Source: Plantago major
Lineage: Eukaryota > Streptophyta > Magnoliopsida > Lamiales > Plantaginaceae
Assembly: GCA_026545765.1 (NCBI GenBank)
Contig: CM048839.1
Span: forward strand, 90,548,914 to 90,612,913
Reading direction: 5' to 3'
DNA: 64,000 nt
The notes under the pieces were generated by a model that was given only the letters and a program-made list of their open reading frames with translations, was not told the origin of the DNA and did not search any database. Both the position numbers and the translations under genes were made by a program. Shown one piece after another: positions 18,761-28,834 of this stretch (positions are counted from its first letter, which is position 1; every line of letters begins with the position of its first letter).

Positions 18761-20009
18761 ATGGATATAGCACGACTATTTCATAGCAAATATAGTGTAT
18801 ATTACACAGAACATAGGCAAAATGGCAGAGAACATGGACTACGCTGCAAAAAATATATTCTCACGGACTGAGCAACTATTTCATAGCAAACTAGTGGGTG
18901 TTGATGAGAACATGTGGTATATTGGTGAGAAGATGGTATATATACGTAAGAACATATGAAATACAGTAAAAATAGAACTCAATATGATATTGTAAAAAAA
19001 CAGAGCACAAAACGACAGTCAGGTTTTAAATGAAAACATGCATAGGACATATTCCAGAGAACATGGGTAGTATCGTTGAGAACATGGAACATATACGAAA
19101 AAAAATATAGAAACGTTGTATACCTTGTTTTTCAGATCTGAGTTCATCATTGTGATCAGATTTTGAATGAAAATAACATCCAATCCATATGCAAGCACAT
19201 CAGCAACCTCAGTTGTCGAATTTGCTCCAGCTGAATCCGGCATCTACGATCAACAACTAGTGAAAATCACGAGGAAAACATACTAAAACCTTCATCTACG
19301 ATCAACAACAACTGAAAATCACAACGGAAACATACGATCGATCAACTATCTAGCTAAATCCTCAACGAAAACATGAAAACAAATACGTAGCAGTGTAACA
19401 ACACGATCGATCAACTATGTAGCATTATTTTTCAATCAAATCACAAAAAAATCACAGTAATATGTTCGAACCTTTTGTATATACGTTTTCTAAGATATAG
19501 ATATAACAACAGATCGAGAATGGTGAGAGCACAATCTTCATGGCGAGATGAATCGATGAATTTCACGGCTGAATTCTGGTGGTTTTCACGGTTTTTCCGG
19601 TGGTTTTCACCGTTTTCCGGTGATAGAAACTAGAGAGAGAAAGAAGAACGAGAAAACGGCAGATTAAATGCGTGAAAGCTAGGGTTTTAGCTGATGGTTA
19701 TGTGTATTTATACCGACCCGTATTATTATAGTCCGACCCACCTTCTGGCCCTTGGGTTGGGATGTTTTTGACAACTAGTTTTTGATTGGGGTTAATATGT
19801 AATATTAGAAAGTACGTTTTTATGTCTTTATCTAGGGGATGTCTCATATGAGACTTTCTCTAAATTAGTAAGGTTGATAAAGTAAATAGAAATAATAAAT
19901 AATTAATGGGTGGGATAAAAAGTTTCCAATTTGGCTTAAGAAGTCTCCGGTGATACTCAAAATAAGGAAAGTTAGAAGCTTTTATTGGACCAGATGGAGT
20001 AATTTTTTT

Positions 20010-20160
20010 AGAAAATAATAATTAATTTAATTTAGTCACCTCGATGCTCCCGAGATTAATGTCAAGTTTTTAATTTAAAAGCTCGACAAAAATCGAGCTC
20101 GAGATCGTAATCAACTTGTATACACGGACTTGAGATCGTTAAGATCCAGAATCGGCCCAT
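20010..20160. mobile_element. Right arm of the interrupted GCTCGA-rich hAT-like element
   Basis: AAGCTCGACAAAAATCGAGCTC and GAGATCGTAATCAACTTG mirror in style the arm at 14240-14435. The end is not sharply defined. Assignment to the same element is an inference from composition and from position on both sides of later insertions. Confidence 0.35.
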
Positions 20161-20262
20161 TCACACAAACAACCCCCCACCCCAAGTTTTGATAATTTAT
20201 GCGAGACACGCATAAGCTTTGCATGATTGTGATTTTCCCCTAAACTTCACGTACTTGTAATT

Positions 20263-21218
20263 AGAGGTGTTATTTGGGTCGGTCGCAGAACAACCCGGCC
20301 CGGCCCGCTTAAAAACCGACACAGCCTGGTCCGCTTAATATTTGGCCCGGACCGGCCCATGTACATTTAAGTTATGTGGGTCATGGGGGCCTTTGTTTTG
20401 AAGGCCTGGCCCGTAACGGTTAAAACTGCATGGCCGGCCCGAGACCGGATAAGCCCGCGAACCGGTAAGGCTCGATCCGTTTAGCCTGTTAAGGACCGTT
20501 TCGTTTAAATGTTATTTTTTGGTTTCTAGTCTATTTTGTCCAAGTCCATACCATTTAAGTCAAAGTGCCAAGTCCAACTCTACACAAGCCCAAAAGCCCA
20601 ATTATCTAGGGTTTCTCTTCTTCATTTCCAAATCCCAATTTTCAGCCACTCCATCTGTAACGTCTCTTTCTTCTGCTTTCTTGCGCCTCCTTCCTCCTCC
20701 TTTCTTTCTTTATTTCTTCTTTATGTGTGGAAGTAGAACTTTGAAAAAAGAGACTCATGTTCTTTAAAGAAAATTACTTTGGAACCTATTCTTCTTTGTC
20801 TCGAATACTGCGTAAATCTGGGTATTCCTAGTTGTCTAGATCCTCCAGGTATAACAGAATAGGAAGGAGAAGTATGTCTACTGCATACTTTTCATATTCT
20901 CATATTCAATATATTTTTATACTTCTACCAACAATTATAGAGTGGCATTTTATCTACTGAGTTTATATATTACAAGTTACAAGTTTTTCAAAAATAAAAT
21001 TGCATTGAAAAAAAAAAAGCAGATGGGCTCAACCCTGCCCGTGAACAAGACAGCCCGGACCGTGAATAGAGGGGGCTGGGCGCCGTGCCAGGGTTTTGGG
21101 GGGGAAAAAAAAAACCAGCCCGGACAGGCCCGCCTAAAGGGGCAGCCCGGACTAGCCCGTCCTTTAAATGGAGCGGACTGCTCTGGCCCGGCCTGCGACC
21201 GGCCCAAATAACACCTTT
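20263..21218. mobile_element. GC-rich non-autonomous hAT, perfect 8-bp TSD
   Basis: TTGTAATT flanks both sides (20255-20262 and 21219-21226). The ends are AGAGGTGTTATTTGGGTCGG at the left and AAAGGTGTTATTTGGGCCGG on the minus strand at the right, followed on both sides by TCGCAG. Both arms (about 250 bases) are rich in GGCCCG. The middle is A+T-rich and holds CTAGGGTTTCTCTTC-type leader sequence, probably left from the 5' region of an autonomous parent. No transposase frame is present. Confidence 0.85.
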
Positions 21219-21226
21219 TTGTAATT

Positions 21227-21870
21227 TATGCACTCAAGTCTCCATGTTTGTACTCTTTGCCCCGTGGGAAAGAAATAAAAACCAAAATTTCATGGGAGAA
21301 ATCAGCCCAGGTGCAGTTAAGTCTCAAGTTGTGTGTGGTCAGGGGCGGATTTAGAATTTGAACTTCGAGGGGGAGGGAGGGTAAAATTAGGCCCTTTCAA
21401 CTTATCAGAATCAGTCTGCATGTTAGAAAAGAAGCTATTCTTTAGGGATATGTTCGTGAATAGTCGTTTTTCTCAGACTTAACTCTTCAAAACTATAAAT
21501 AGGTCTCCTAGGATCGGATTTAAAACACATTTTGAAATCCTCTCCTTTTCTTCTCTAAAGCCTGTTTTTCCATATTGTAGTAGTTCACTCGAATTTGCGA
21601 TTTGAAGTGCCCGCTTGCAAAATTGACCCTGATGTGTGTAATCTTGGGAGACATTTTGCTATTGCAACCGTAGGCATCTTAGCAGGGAAAATTTATCTTA
21701 AGGGCCTAGAGACAAGTCTCACCGCAACAATCCTTTATTGTTCTGTTATACCAGTTTCATACGATACACTACTGACTATCCTCAGTAAAACCAACACATA
21801 CAAGTAGCTAGCTAGTATGTATGCTAAAATAGTAAAGAAACAAGAAGTTAAGAATGAATGAGAAAATTAG
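21227..21870. other. Gene-less stretch
   Basis: Nothing is supported as a gene. CAGGGGCGGATTTAGAATTT at about 21343 looks like one end of a hAT element of the GGGGCGG type, but no partner end was found. Confidence 0.35.
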
Positions 21871-22574
21871 GCTATGTTCTCTTCGAACATAACTGGATAG
21901 AACTTGATATGTACCTTTAAGTCTACCCTTCGAACTGACCGGATTAGGACGACTTACAACGCCTCCCAGATTAAGCCAAGGTTCTGGTCCGTCACCATGG
22001 TACTTAAGTCCGTGGCCACTATATTGAAGTCCGGCTCCAGAAGAACACTACAAAAAATCTGGCCTGTAGCGACGGATAGATCCGTCGCTACAGGCCAGCT
22101 ATCCGTCGCCCCAGCTCTGGCGACGGATAGAAAATCCGTCGCCCCCTGGAGCTGTGGCGACGGATAACAATCCGTCGTCCAATTCGCGACGGATTGACCA
22201 ATTTTTTTTTTTTTTAATTCCGAAATTTAGCGACGGATAGGATCTATCCGTCGCTATATTTAGCGACGGATAGAATCTATCCGTCGCTAAATATTTTAAT
22301 TGGACTAGTGACGGAATTTGAAATTCCGTCACTAATTCATCCTTGTGAATTCCGTCACTAATTCCGTCACTGTGAATTCCGTCACTACTTCCGTCACTAT
22401 TTATTTCATATTAATCCCTATTTTTCGTAGTTCACCTATTTAATCAATATAATGTTCGATAATAAATCAATAATACGGAAAATGTTTCAATGAATAAAAA
22501 AGTAATATTGAGTGGAGAAATTATCCAAACAAGTGTAAATTTGAAAAAATCCGAACATACGGATACATAACTAG

Positions 22575-23559
22575 CTATCGGGGGGGGTGGGTGGGTGATG
22601 GCGAACGGGACATGAAGCTTCCATCAGAATCAAGGCGCCGTTCTCCTCCTTCGTTCTCTGTCATGCGCTCCATCTCGTCCCTTTGTTGCTCCATCTCGTC
22701 CTTTGTTGCTCCATCTCTTGAGTTAGCCGAGCAACATGTTCCCGGACTCGATCGCACCATTTCGAGACAGTCACTGTGTAAACCGGACGTCTGGATCATG
22801 GGATGATGATGAGGAGCACGCCGGACTAGCGATGCAAACCGAGGCTCCGAGTCCATATATTCGTCCTTTCTTGTCGGTTTGTTGACCTCTAGGAAGATGT
22901 TGTCAACTTGTTCGATTGACAACACATCACCCGTCCTCCTCCGCCACCGAGCATCAACCTCACTGAAATCGTAAATAGCAGATATAATGATCGATTCTTG
23001 CTTTTAAAAAGTAACTTGTAATAGTGTACAAATATGAACTTTAAGCAACATAAACATATCATGATAGACGAGGCCGTGATGGTCCATACCCGCCTTACGC
23101 TTGGCCTTCTTGAAGATGGCATACTTGGATGTCACCTCCCCGTGCCACACCAATCAAACCAGATCTAGTCAACAATTTATCATCTACAAGTAATAGAGCG
23201 AGAGACTTCATACGTACGTAATGCTAGATTGCAAAACACATATATACGCACCGATTGATAATAATCGATGTGAGATCGCCTCCCAAGGTGGTGAACGCCC
23301 TTCCGCCAGACGGTAGGATGCCCGTTACTGTTGGTCCAAGCAACGTCCCGGACATCGATTGGCGCCATGAGCATCCCAAAGGGCCCACCGTTGCATCAAC
23401 TGTGGGAGGATTGGGCCACCCCGATCCCGAATGGCCTTCCACGTACAGACCATATCCCTGTACAGTTTGGATCCCACAGTCTCGTAAACGCGCCAGATCT
23501 GTGGGATCAACCTGCTGGGAATGAAGTACTCCTTCTACATTCCCGATTTCATACAACAT
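22575..23559 (-). pseudogene. PTTA/En-Spm plant transposase-like protein (TNPA-type partner), broken
   Basis: The minus frame around 23325-23510 reads MIPQIWRVYETVGSKLYRD and on to WKAIRDRGG, resembling the Plant_transposase (PF03004) region that accompanies TNP2 in plant CACTA elements. Minus 22575-22925 encodes a tail with a Glu/Arg-rich helix (DEMEQQRDEMERM), a plausible coiled coil, and a downstream proline-rich end. Between them (about 22930-23220) are frame changes, and introns are possible. This partner protein normally binds the subterminal GCGACGGAT repeats. Confidence 0.5.
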
Positions 23560-23569
23560 CCAAAGTCAA

Positions 23570-23775
23570 TACATGTCCTAACAACATAACAGATATGGTG
23601 ACTAACATATCACCCAAATAAAGTGGCTAACATACCACTCACATATAGTGGCTAACATACCACTCACATACAGTGGCTAACATACCACTCACATTGTCCT
23701 AAAATTTACTAACACAATGGTGACTAACATATCACCCAAATAAAGTGGCTAACATACCACTCACATACAGTGGCT
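23570..23775. repeat. 27-bp tandem repeat (AGTGGCTAACATACCACTCA) inside the CACTA element
   Basis: At least five units of AGTGGCTAACATACCACTCA plus CATAYA, and two longer variants with GTGACTAACATATCACCC, are arranged head to tail. The unit itself is a short palindrome (AGTGG...CCACT). It lies between the two transposase-related genes, probably in an intron or intergenic spacer. Confidence 0.85.
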
Positions 23776-24124
23776 AGATTAGAATCAATGGTATGTTCCT
23801 TTCAAGATTTTCCAACACTTTATCATGAACCACCCTTGTGCCTAAATTTTTGAAAAATAAGCTCAACTCGGTGATAGCAGTCCATACGTGTTTCGGCAGA
23901 AGCTCTCGAAATGCTACCGGGATAAGCCTCTCCATGAACACATGACAGTCGTGGCTCTTCATCCCATAAACCTTTGTCTTCTTCAAATCCACACACCTCT
24001 CTAAATTTGAGGCGTAATTATCTGGGAAACTCAATGCCCTCACCCAATCAAACAAAATTGACCTAGAAGCGTTGTCAATTGTGTAGCACCTTCGCCACTT
24101 ACCATTCTCATCCTTCTTTGTCAA
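23774..24124 (-). pseudogene. TNP2-like transposase, C-terminal part
   Basis: The 116-codon minus frame contains CYTIDNASRSILFDWVRALSFP and then YASNLERCVDL, KVYGMKSHDCHVFMERLIP and LPKHVWTAITELSLFFKNL. This is the block after the catalytic domain in TNP2 transposases ('GMKSHDCHV..QRLLP'). It is not continuous with the N-terminal part at 24366-25588. A piece between them (about 24240-24330) still shows HNLDFMHIEKNAC. Confidence 0.85.
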
Positions 24125-24365
24125 CTCAGCCTTTTACACGTCGACAACTCGGATCTAGACTTCATGGTCCTTTATTTTCCCTCAATGTTGCAAAGTGTAT
24201 TGAATAAGTTCTCGAACACGCGTTCTTCTCAATGTGCATGAAATCTAAGTTGTGACGGATAAGAAGACCGCTCGCCCAAAGGCAAGTCCCGAAAATGCTT
24301 CTCTTCCTCCAACCACATTTTTACCAATTTTCTCGTTATGCTTCATCCACCCAAGCTCACCACCT

Positions 24366-25588
24366 TCATAAGACCCAATCTATCAATCTCCGCAAGAATT
24401 TGTGCACCAAGAAGTCTTGTCGGGCTTTGTTGACGACTTTATTTTTCAAGAATTGATCCTTGTTCTTCCTGAACGGATGGTCACTTTCTAGCAACCTACG
24501 ATGACAATCAAACCAACAAAATTTTCCACTACCCTTCAGTCTAAATGCATCTGTATCCTCCAAACGTACATTTCTAGATTCGGCTGCAAACTCTGGATAT
24601 GTCTTGTCAAACGATTTCCATGCGGGTGAATCTGCTGGATGGTCCATTCTACCACCTTCAGCATTATCCGAGATTACTCGCTCCTTGTGCCACCGCATTT
24701 TATCCGCAGAAGCACTTGAAGCATACAATCTTTTCAAACGAGGTGCTAGAGGGAAGTACCACATTTTCTTATGTGAGAGATTTTTCTTTTGTCGTTTCTT
24801 TGCAGCCCCCTCCTTGTAACGCTTGTACCGTTCCTTACCACAGAACTTGCATTCTATTAGATCTGCATCCTCCTCCCAATATATCATGCACATTTTCGGA
24901 CAACAGTCTATGGTTACCACAGGCAGCCCTAATCCCCGCATATTTTTCTTCGCTTGGTAAAAGTTGGTGGGAACTAGGTTTTCTTCAGGACAAAGGTCCG
25001 ACATTACGTCAATCCATTCATTGAAGCTCGTTTCAGATTGCTGGCCATTAGCCTTACAACTCATTAGCCGAGATAACAAAGACAACTCAGTGAGCTTACA
25101 CCGGTAAACCGCTTCCTTGATGATTCTAACAAGTCAAAGAACAACCGATCCTCGGGATTCGGTGGTTCCTCCACCTCCACCTCGGTTTCGGTGTTGGTTG
25201 TGTCCCTCAACTCCGCCCTAGATCGCCGACACCATTTGTTCGACTCGAGCTCGAATAGCATCGTCTTCGATTGGGATTGTTCCCGACTTGTTCATTTTCT
25301 CTTCCTTCCACGTTATGTCAGATTGGTCATATGTATTGGGACGGTCTTGCTTCCTCACCATGATGATTCCATACGATACGCAGGAAGGAATCCATTTTCC
25401 TCAAGTCTTTGGACTACCACTTTAGGAGTCACGTATTGCTTGTTTCTGCACTGTTTCATTGCACAATGACACTTTATCAACCCATCCTTTACACAAGACG
25501 GATTTGACATTGCAAATTCAATGAAACCTTCAACCCCTTCGTAAAACTCCATTGAACTCGCCATTGAGAGTACAATACATCCATCCAC
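24366..25588 (-). pseudogene. TNP2-like transposase, N-terminal part with internal deletion
   Basis: On the minus strand 25588-25355 encodes the transposase-associated domain (FIEFAMSNPSCVKDGLIKC, with C.H/C residues). After an intron- or frame-break the frame 25261-24366 continues with the TNP2 N-terminus. This includes NFYQAKKNMRGLGLPVV, the zinc-knuckle-like ECKFCGKERYKRY and HPADSPAWKSFDKTYPEFA. It then reads SRNVRL followed directly by GKFCWFDCHRRLLESDHPFR. In intact relatives well over a hundred residues, including catalytic residues, stand between these two motifs. The in-frame deletion makes the transposase inactive. Confidence 0.88.
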
Positions 25589-25859
25589 GATCGGTATTCA
25601 TTGAATAATTAGATAATAACGACACGTTTGAATTCATTAGATCGAGGTCTTTCATTTACGGTAATAAATCAATTTCACAATAATTCAATCAATTGCTACG
25701 TAATATAAGTTATATTAGCTTCAGTCAATTGTTAATGCATTACATAATATAAGTTACATCAGCTTCAATTTTACCATAATGTTTGGTTTCATATATATAT
25801 CAACTAATGATTACTAGTTATACAAGCTAGAGACAAACGGATGAAACTCCTCATTCTCA

Positions 25860-26280
25860 TGCACCCCTCCTCATCACTTGTGACGCTCCCTACCACGTAA
25901 CTTGCATTCCAACAGATCTACATCCTCCTCCCAATACACCATGCACATGTTCCACAAGCGTAAAGGCACTCAATAGGCGGCCCCAAACCCGCCTCTCCCT
26001 CCATGGAGGTATGCCATGGCGGTGCTTCCTCCGTGATGAATCCATACATGATACTCGTGCATGAATCCATAACGCAAGTGCTCGAATAATGCAAGAGGCG
26101 TCATAAATTGCTTGTTTCAAGAGTTTCCAATGTGCAAGGACACTTTATCAACCCCCAATTGCACAAACCGGATGTCCCATGGCAAAGCAGATGAAACCTT
26201 TAACCCTTCTACGAAACTCCTAGAAACTCATCATTTACCGCATGCGATCGTACATCCATGAACGGTCGGAATTCATTGTT
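25860..26280 (-). repeat. Diverged duplicate of the TNP2 5' region
   Basis: Blocks here repeat the transposase N-terminal region: ACTTGCATTC...AGATCTACATCCTCCTCCCA (about 25900) matches 24846-24880, and TTGCTTGTTTC...GACACTTTATCAACCC (about 26108) matches 25436-25480. The order is preserved but the spacing is compressed. This is a second, more decayed copy upstream of the main gene, by duplication within the element. Confidence 0.65.
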
Positions 26281-26289
26281 TACTTTATT

Positions 26290-26880
26290 TTTAACCTGAG
26301 ACGCGTTCAATTGATTAGATCGTATTTAATTTATTAGATCGATTCCAATTGGATAAGAAGATTGTAGAGGTTAATTGTTAATTATTATATGTTCCTTATA
26401 AATTAATTATTAATTAAGTGTTCATGTGTTACAAAATTGGACATATATAATAACCATTTCAACCTCTTAGTACATATATTATATACTTAACATACATATC
26501 AAATTAACTAATTACTCTATACATATCGAATTACTACATATATTCATATCAAATTACATACTTAACATACAAATTTATCAAATCAAAACTACATACTTCT
26601 ATACTTAACAAACATATCAAATTAACTAAACTAACTATATATACTTAACACACAAATCAAACTAACTACATACATTCATACATACCAAACTTAACATACT
26701 ACATACATTCATATCATTAATTAAACTAACTATCAAATTGAACAAATTACATATAATTGATCAAATTAACTAAACTAACTACTACATACTTATCATATAT
26801 ACATATAATTGCTCAAATTAATCAAAATAAACAAAATCCCCAAATTTTAAAAAACTAGGGTTTTAGCCAAAATACCTTGA
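26290..26880. repeat. A+T-rich degenerate repeat (CATACTTAACAAACATATCAAATTAAC type)
   Basis: About 600 bases are made of loosely repeated ACATACTTAACATA and ATCAAATTAACTA phrases without fixed period. The block lies in the 5' non-coding part of the CACTA element, upstream of the transposase on the minus strand. Confidence 0.6.
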
Positions 26881-28195
26881 TTAATCGGTAGAAATCAAAT
26901 TGATCGAAGAAACAAACTCCTTGTCCCACTAGCTTCGATTAGGCACCAAGATTGGCGGAATAACGAACAATTCACGGAACCGAAGAGAGGAAAAGAAGAG
27001 AATGAGGAAGAAGAAGGAGAAGATGAAGAAAATGAGGCTCGCCTCTCTCAGTGAAATTAGGAAATTGCGGGCGGACACGTGTCGTCGGCCGTAATCGATC
27101 CGTCGACCCAAATGGCGGCGGATAGGTATCCGTCGCTATAAGGCGGATAATCTATCTGTCGCCAGCTTTTAAAAAAAAATTTTCTTTTTTTTTTCAATAA
27201 ATGTCAAACTTGGGCGACGGATAAATGGTTATCCGTCGCTTAGTTAGCGGATAAGTTATCCGTCGCTAATAAGCGACGGATAACTATTATCCGTCGCTAA
27301 CTTGGGCGACGGATAACTATTTATCCGTCGCCAAACTGGGCGACGGATAGATTCCGTCGCCCAGTTTACCGATCCGTCGTTAATCCGTCGCCCCATAACG
27401 TCGTTTTTTCCAAGTTTTCTTGTAGTGGAATACTTCACCAAGATACTAAAACTAGAAGATACACACAGGAAGTGAAGAGGTCCGACCCTCACGATCCTCG
27501 TCTAGAAGTCCGTCTGCTAACTGGGTCCGAGGCTCAAAGACTAGCGGACCACCTCGGAACACATCGTCTATTCTAGAGTGACCTAAACGCGCCTCCCATC
27601 TCCGAGACCACGTGTCGCCATCTCGCTAAGCCGACCAAACTCCGATGTGTTAGAGGTCTGTCCCCAGAGCCTCACCACTATAAATAGGAGAGCATTTACT
27701 CCTCATAATGGTAAGCAACTACTTCGCAATATTCCACTCTCTTAGTTTATAGGTCTGAGACCGAGCTTGATCAGCCTACTAAACGAGTTGAATCTAGTCC
27801 GGACTGTCTTAGGCAGACCGGCCCAAAATGGTCTAACCCCTTTTCTTCTTATTTCAGATAATTGTTCCAAGTACTTTGACGACGGACCGCACCCGCAAAC
27901 GGACCTTATCCAGCGCTGAACCGTATCTTCAGAAGGACAAAACTATATAACTCACCTATTCTTGTACCTTGAAGAACTTAGACTTATTCCTTTGAACTCC
28001 AGACGGACTTACATCACCACTTTGACTTGGACTATTGACTTATCCATTTTTACTCTATGAATTTATTTATAGTATAAAAAACAACTAAGCAACTCAGATG
28101 AAGAGAACATAGACTTAATTGTATTGTAATGAGATGTACGTAGTAGATGTTAATTAGTACAATAAAGAAATAAAAGAAAGAAGCATGAGTATTAA

Positions 28196-28672
28196 TTAGG
28201 TAAGAGTATATCTGTCCTCTCTTAAATCTGTATCTCTTAGTTTGTTACGCATGTGATCAGGACACTGACCCGCGGCGATACCACAGATGTGGGCATCAAT
28301 TTCAGTTTGATCGTTGTTGTAGACTATAGAGAGCGCTTTGAGGTAATTGGGGTTCACTATCCCTGTGCTAATGTATTTGCCTTCGACACCATAGCGGTAC
28401 ATTATCCTGCACATACTCCATTCGAACGTCGTTTGTTCATCTGCTGACCCTCTCAAGCAATCCACAAATGCATCCACTTGACTTCTCTCTTTACTTTTTA
28501 CCTCAGCCTCCTGCTGCTGCTGGTGGTCAATGCGCTTGTCTTCTTCTGAATAATGCATTCCCAGTTCAATTCCAGTTGAATTGCATGATCCCAACTCTAC
28601 TTGAATAAAAATCATCACCAATACTATCATTATTGCTGCTGCTGGAATAACGACCCTTTTGCCATTCGACAT
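28196..28672 (-). CDS. Small secreted cysteine-containing protein, unknown family
   Basis: The ATG at 28672 gives a 158-residue single-exon protein. Reading further upstream would need a non-ATG start, so this one is chosen. Residues 1-7 (MSNGKRV) precede a strongly hydrophobic segment (about 8-27, ending near FIQVELGSC), a clear signal peptide. The mature part has a Glu/Gln-rich stretch (DHQQQQEAEVKSKER) and then a folded-looking domain with four cysteines (VDCL, SMCR, HICG, GQCPD); a fifth Cys lies at the predicted cleavage site. A TATATATA box on the minus strand lies at 28713-28722. The stop TAA is about 85 bases from the end of a mobile element, so the 3' UTR runs into it. I do not recognise the family; function is unknown. 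The intact frame amid decayed repeats argues for a real gene. Confidence 0.6.
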   Translation of the reverse strand: MSNGKRVVIPAAAIMIVLVMIFIQVELGSCNSTGIELGMHYSEEDKRIDHQQQQEAEVKSKERSQVDAFVDCLRGSADEQTTFEWSMCRIMYRYGVEGKYISTGIVNPNYLKALSIVYNNDQTEIDAHICGIAAGQCPDHMRNKLRDTDLREDRYTLT

Positions 28673-28712
28673 ATTCACAAGATCGATCGATTGATTCAAT
28701 TCTAGTGTCTGT

Positions 28713-28722
28713 AGTCTATATA
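28713..28722 (-). promoter_or_regulatory. TATA box of the secreted-protein gene
   Basis: The minus strand reads CATTATATATAGAC about 45 bases upstream of the ATG at 28672. If used, the 5' leader would be only about 10-20 nt, which is short, so a different start site cannot be excluded. Confidence 0.4.
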
Positions 28723-28834
28723 TAATGATGATTTAATGAATGATCTATAGTAACCCGGCCAACTCTGTTTCTTCTCTGGACTCTTGTTTATTTCTTCTTC
28801 TTTGTCATTTAGGACTCTTTCTTTCTTCTATAGT

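Larger units (their letters stand above)
16027..19860. mobile_element. Long-TIR MULE-like element, 3.8 kb, perfect 9-bp TSD
   Basis: The 9-mer TAAATTAGT stands at 16018-16026 and 19861-19869. The ends are CACAAAGTCTCCTAAGAGAC at the left and GAGAAAGTCTCATATGAGAC on the minus strand at the right. The terminal arms are long: 16960-17145 aligns as an inverted repeat with about 18900-19100 at high identity, and weaker matches extend outwards, so each arm is about 1 kb or more. Between the arms are arrays of GAGAACATGG motifs and a 100-bp tandem repeat. No transposase or SWIM domain is found. Each arm has a promoter-like, CT-rich leader and an ATG (about 16470 on plus, about 19242 on minus) with only short open frames. 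It is non-autonomous. Confidence 0.8.
15912..19999. mobile_element. Stowaway (Tc1/mariner) MITE, about 245 bp, split by a MULE
   Basis: The left end CTCCCTCCGGTCCAATTAAAA and the right end, read on the minus strand as CTCCATCTGGTCCAATAAAA, are Stowaway terminal inverted repeats. The right flank is TA (20000-20001); the left flank is TG, probably a mutated TA. The MITE's own sequence is 15912-16026 plus 19870-19999, and the rest is a later MULE insertion. Confidence 0.75.
22046..27427 (-). mobile_element. En/Spm (CACTA) transposon, both ends present, defective
   Basis: The element starts CACTACAAAAAATC (22046) and ends ...CTTGTAGTG (27427), with the 3-bp TSD GAA on both sides (22043-22045 and 27428-27430). 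Subterminal regions (22066-22330 and 27090-27400) carry many copies of GCGACGGAT in both orientations, the binding-site type of TNPA-like proteins. Genes lie on the minus strand: a TNP2-like transposase in pieces (23774-25588), a Plant_transposase (PTTA)-like region (22575-23559) and an extra copy of the transposase 5' part (25860-26280). Most of the catalytic core is missing, so it can only be mobilised in trans. Confidence 0.93.
21872..28112. mobile_element. Unclassified TIR-bounded repeat, split by the CACTA element
   Basis: CTATGTTCTCTTC at 21872-21884 and its exact complement at 28100-28112 form 13-bp inverted ends. The element's own DNA is 21872-22045 plus 27428-28112. The right part holds a promoter-like CTATAAATAGG at about 27680 with GTCTGAGACCG and GTCCGGACT motifs. 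No protein domain is left and no TSD was recognised. The inverted ends favour a DNA element, while the TATA-bearing part could also come from an older LTR; the class is left open. Confidence 0.4.

Noticed and set aside
20977-21233. Several overlapping open frames of 76-89 codons on both strands with Pro/Gly-rich composition
   Set aside because: They lie in the GC-rich arm of a non-autonomous hAT with a perfect TSD. The composition follows from GGCCCG repeats and no family is matched.
22099-22332. Minus-strand frame of 77 codons at the left end of the CACTA
   Set aside because: It is translation of the GCGACGGAT subterminal repeats.
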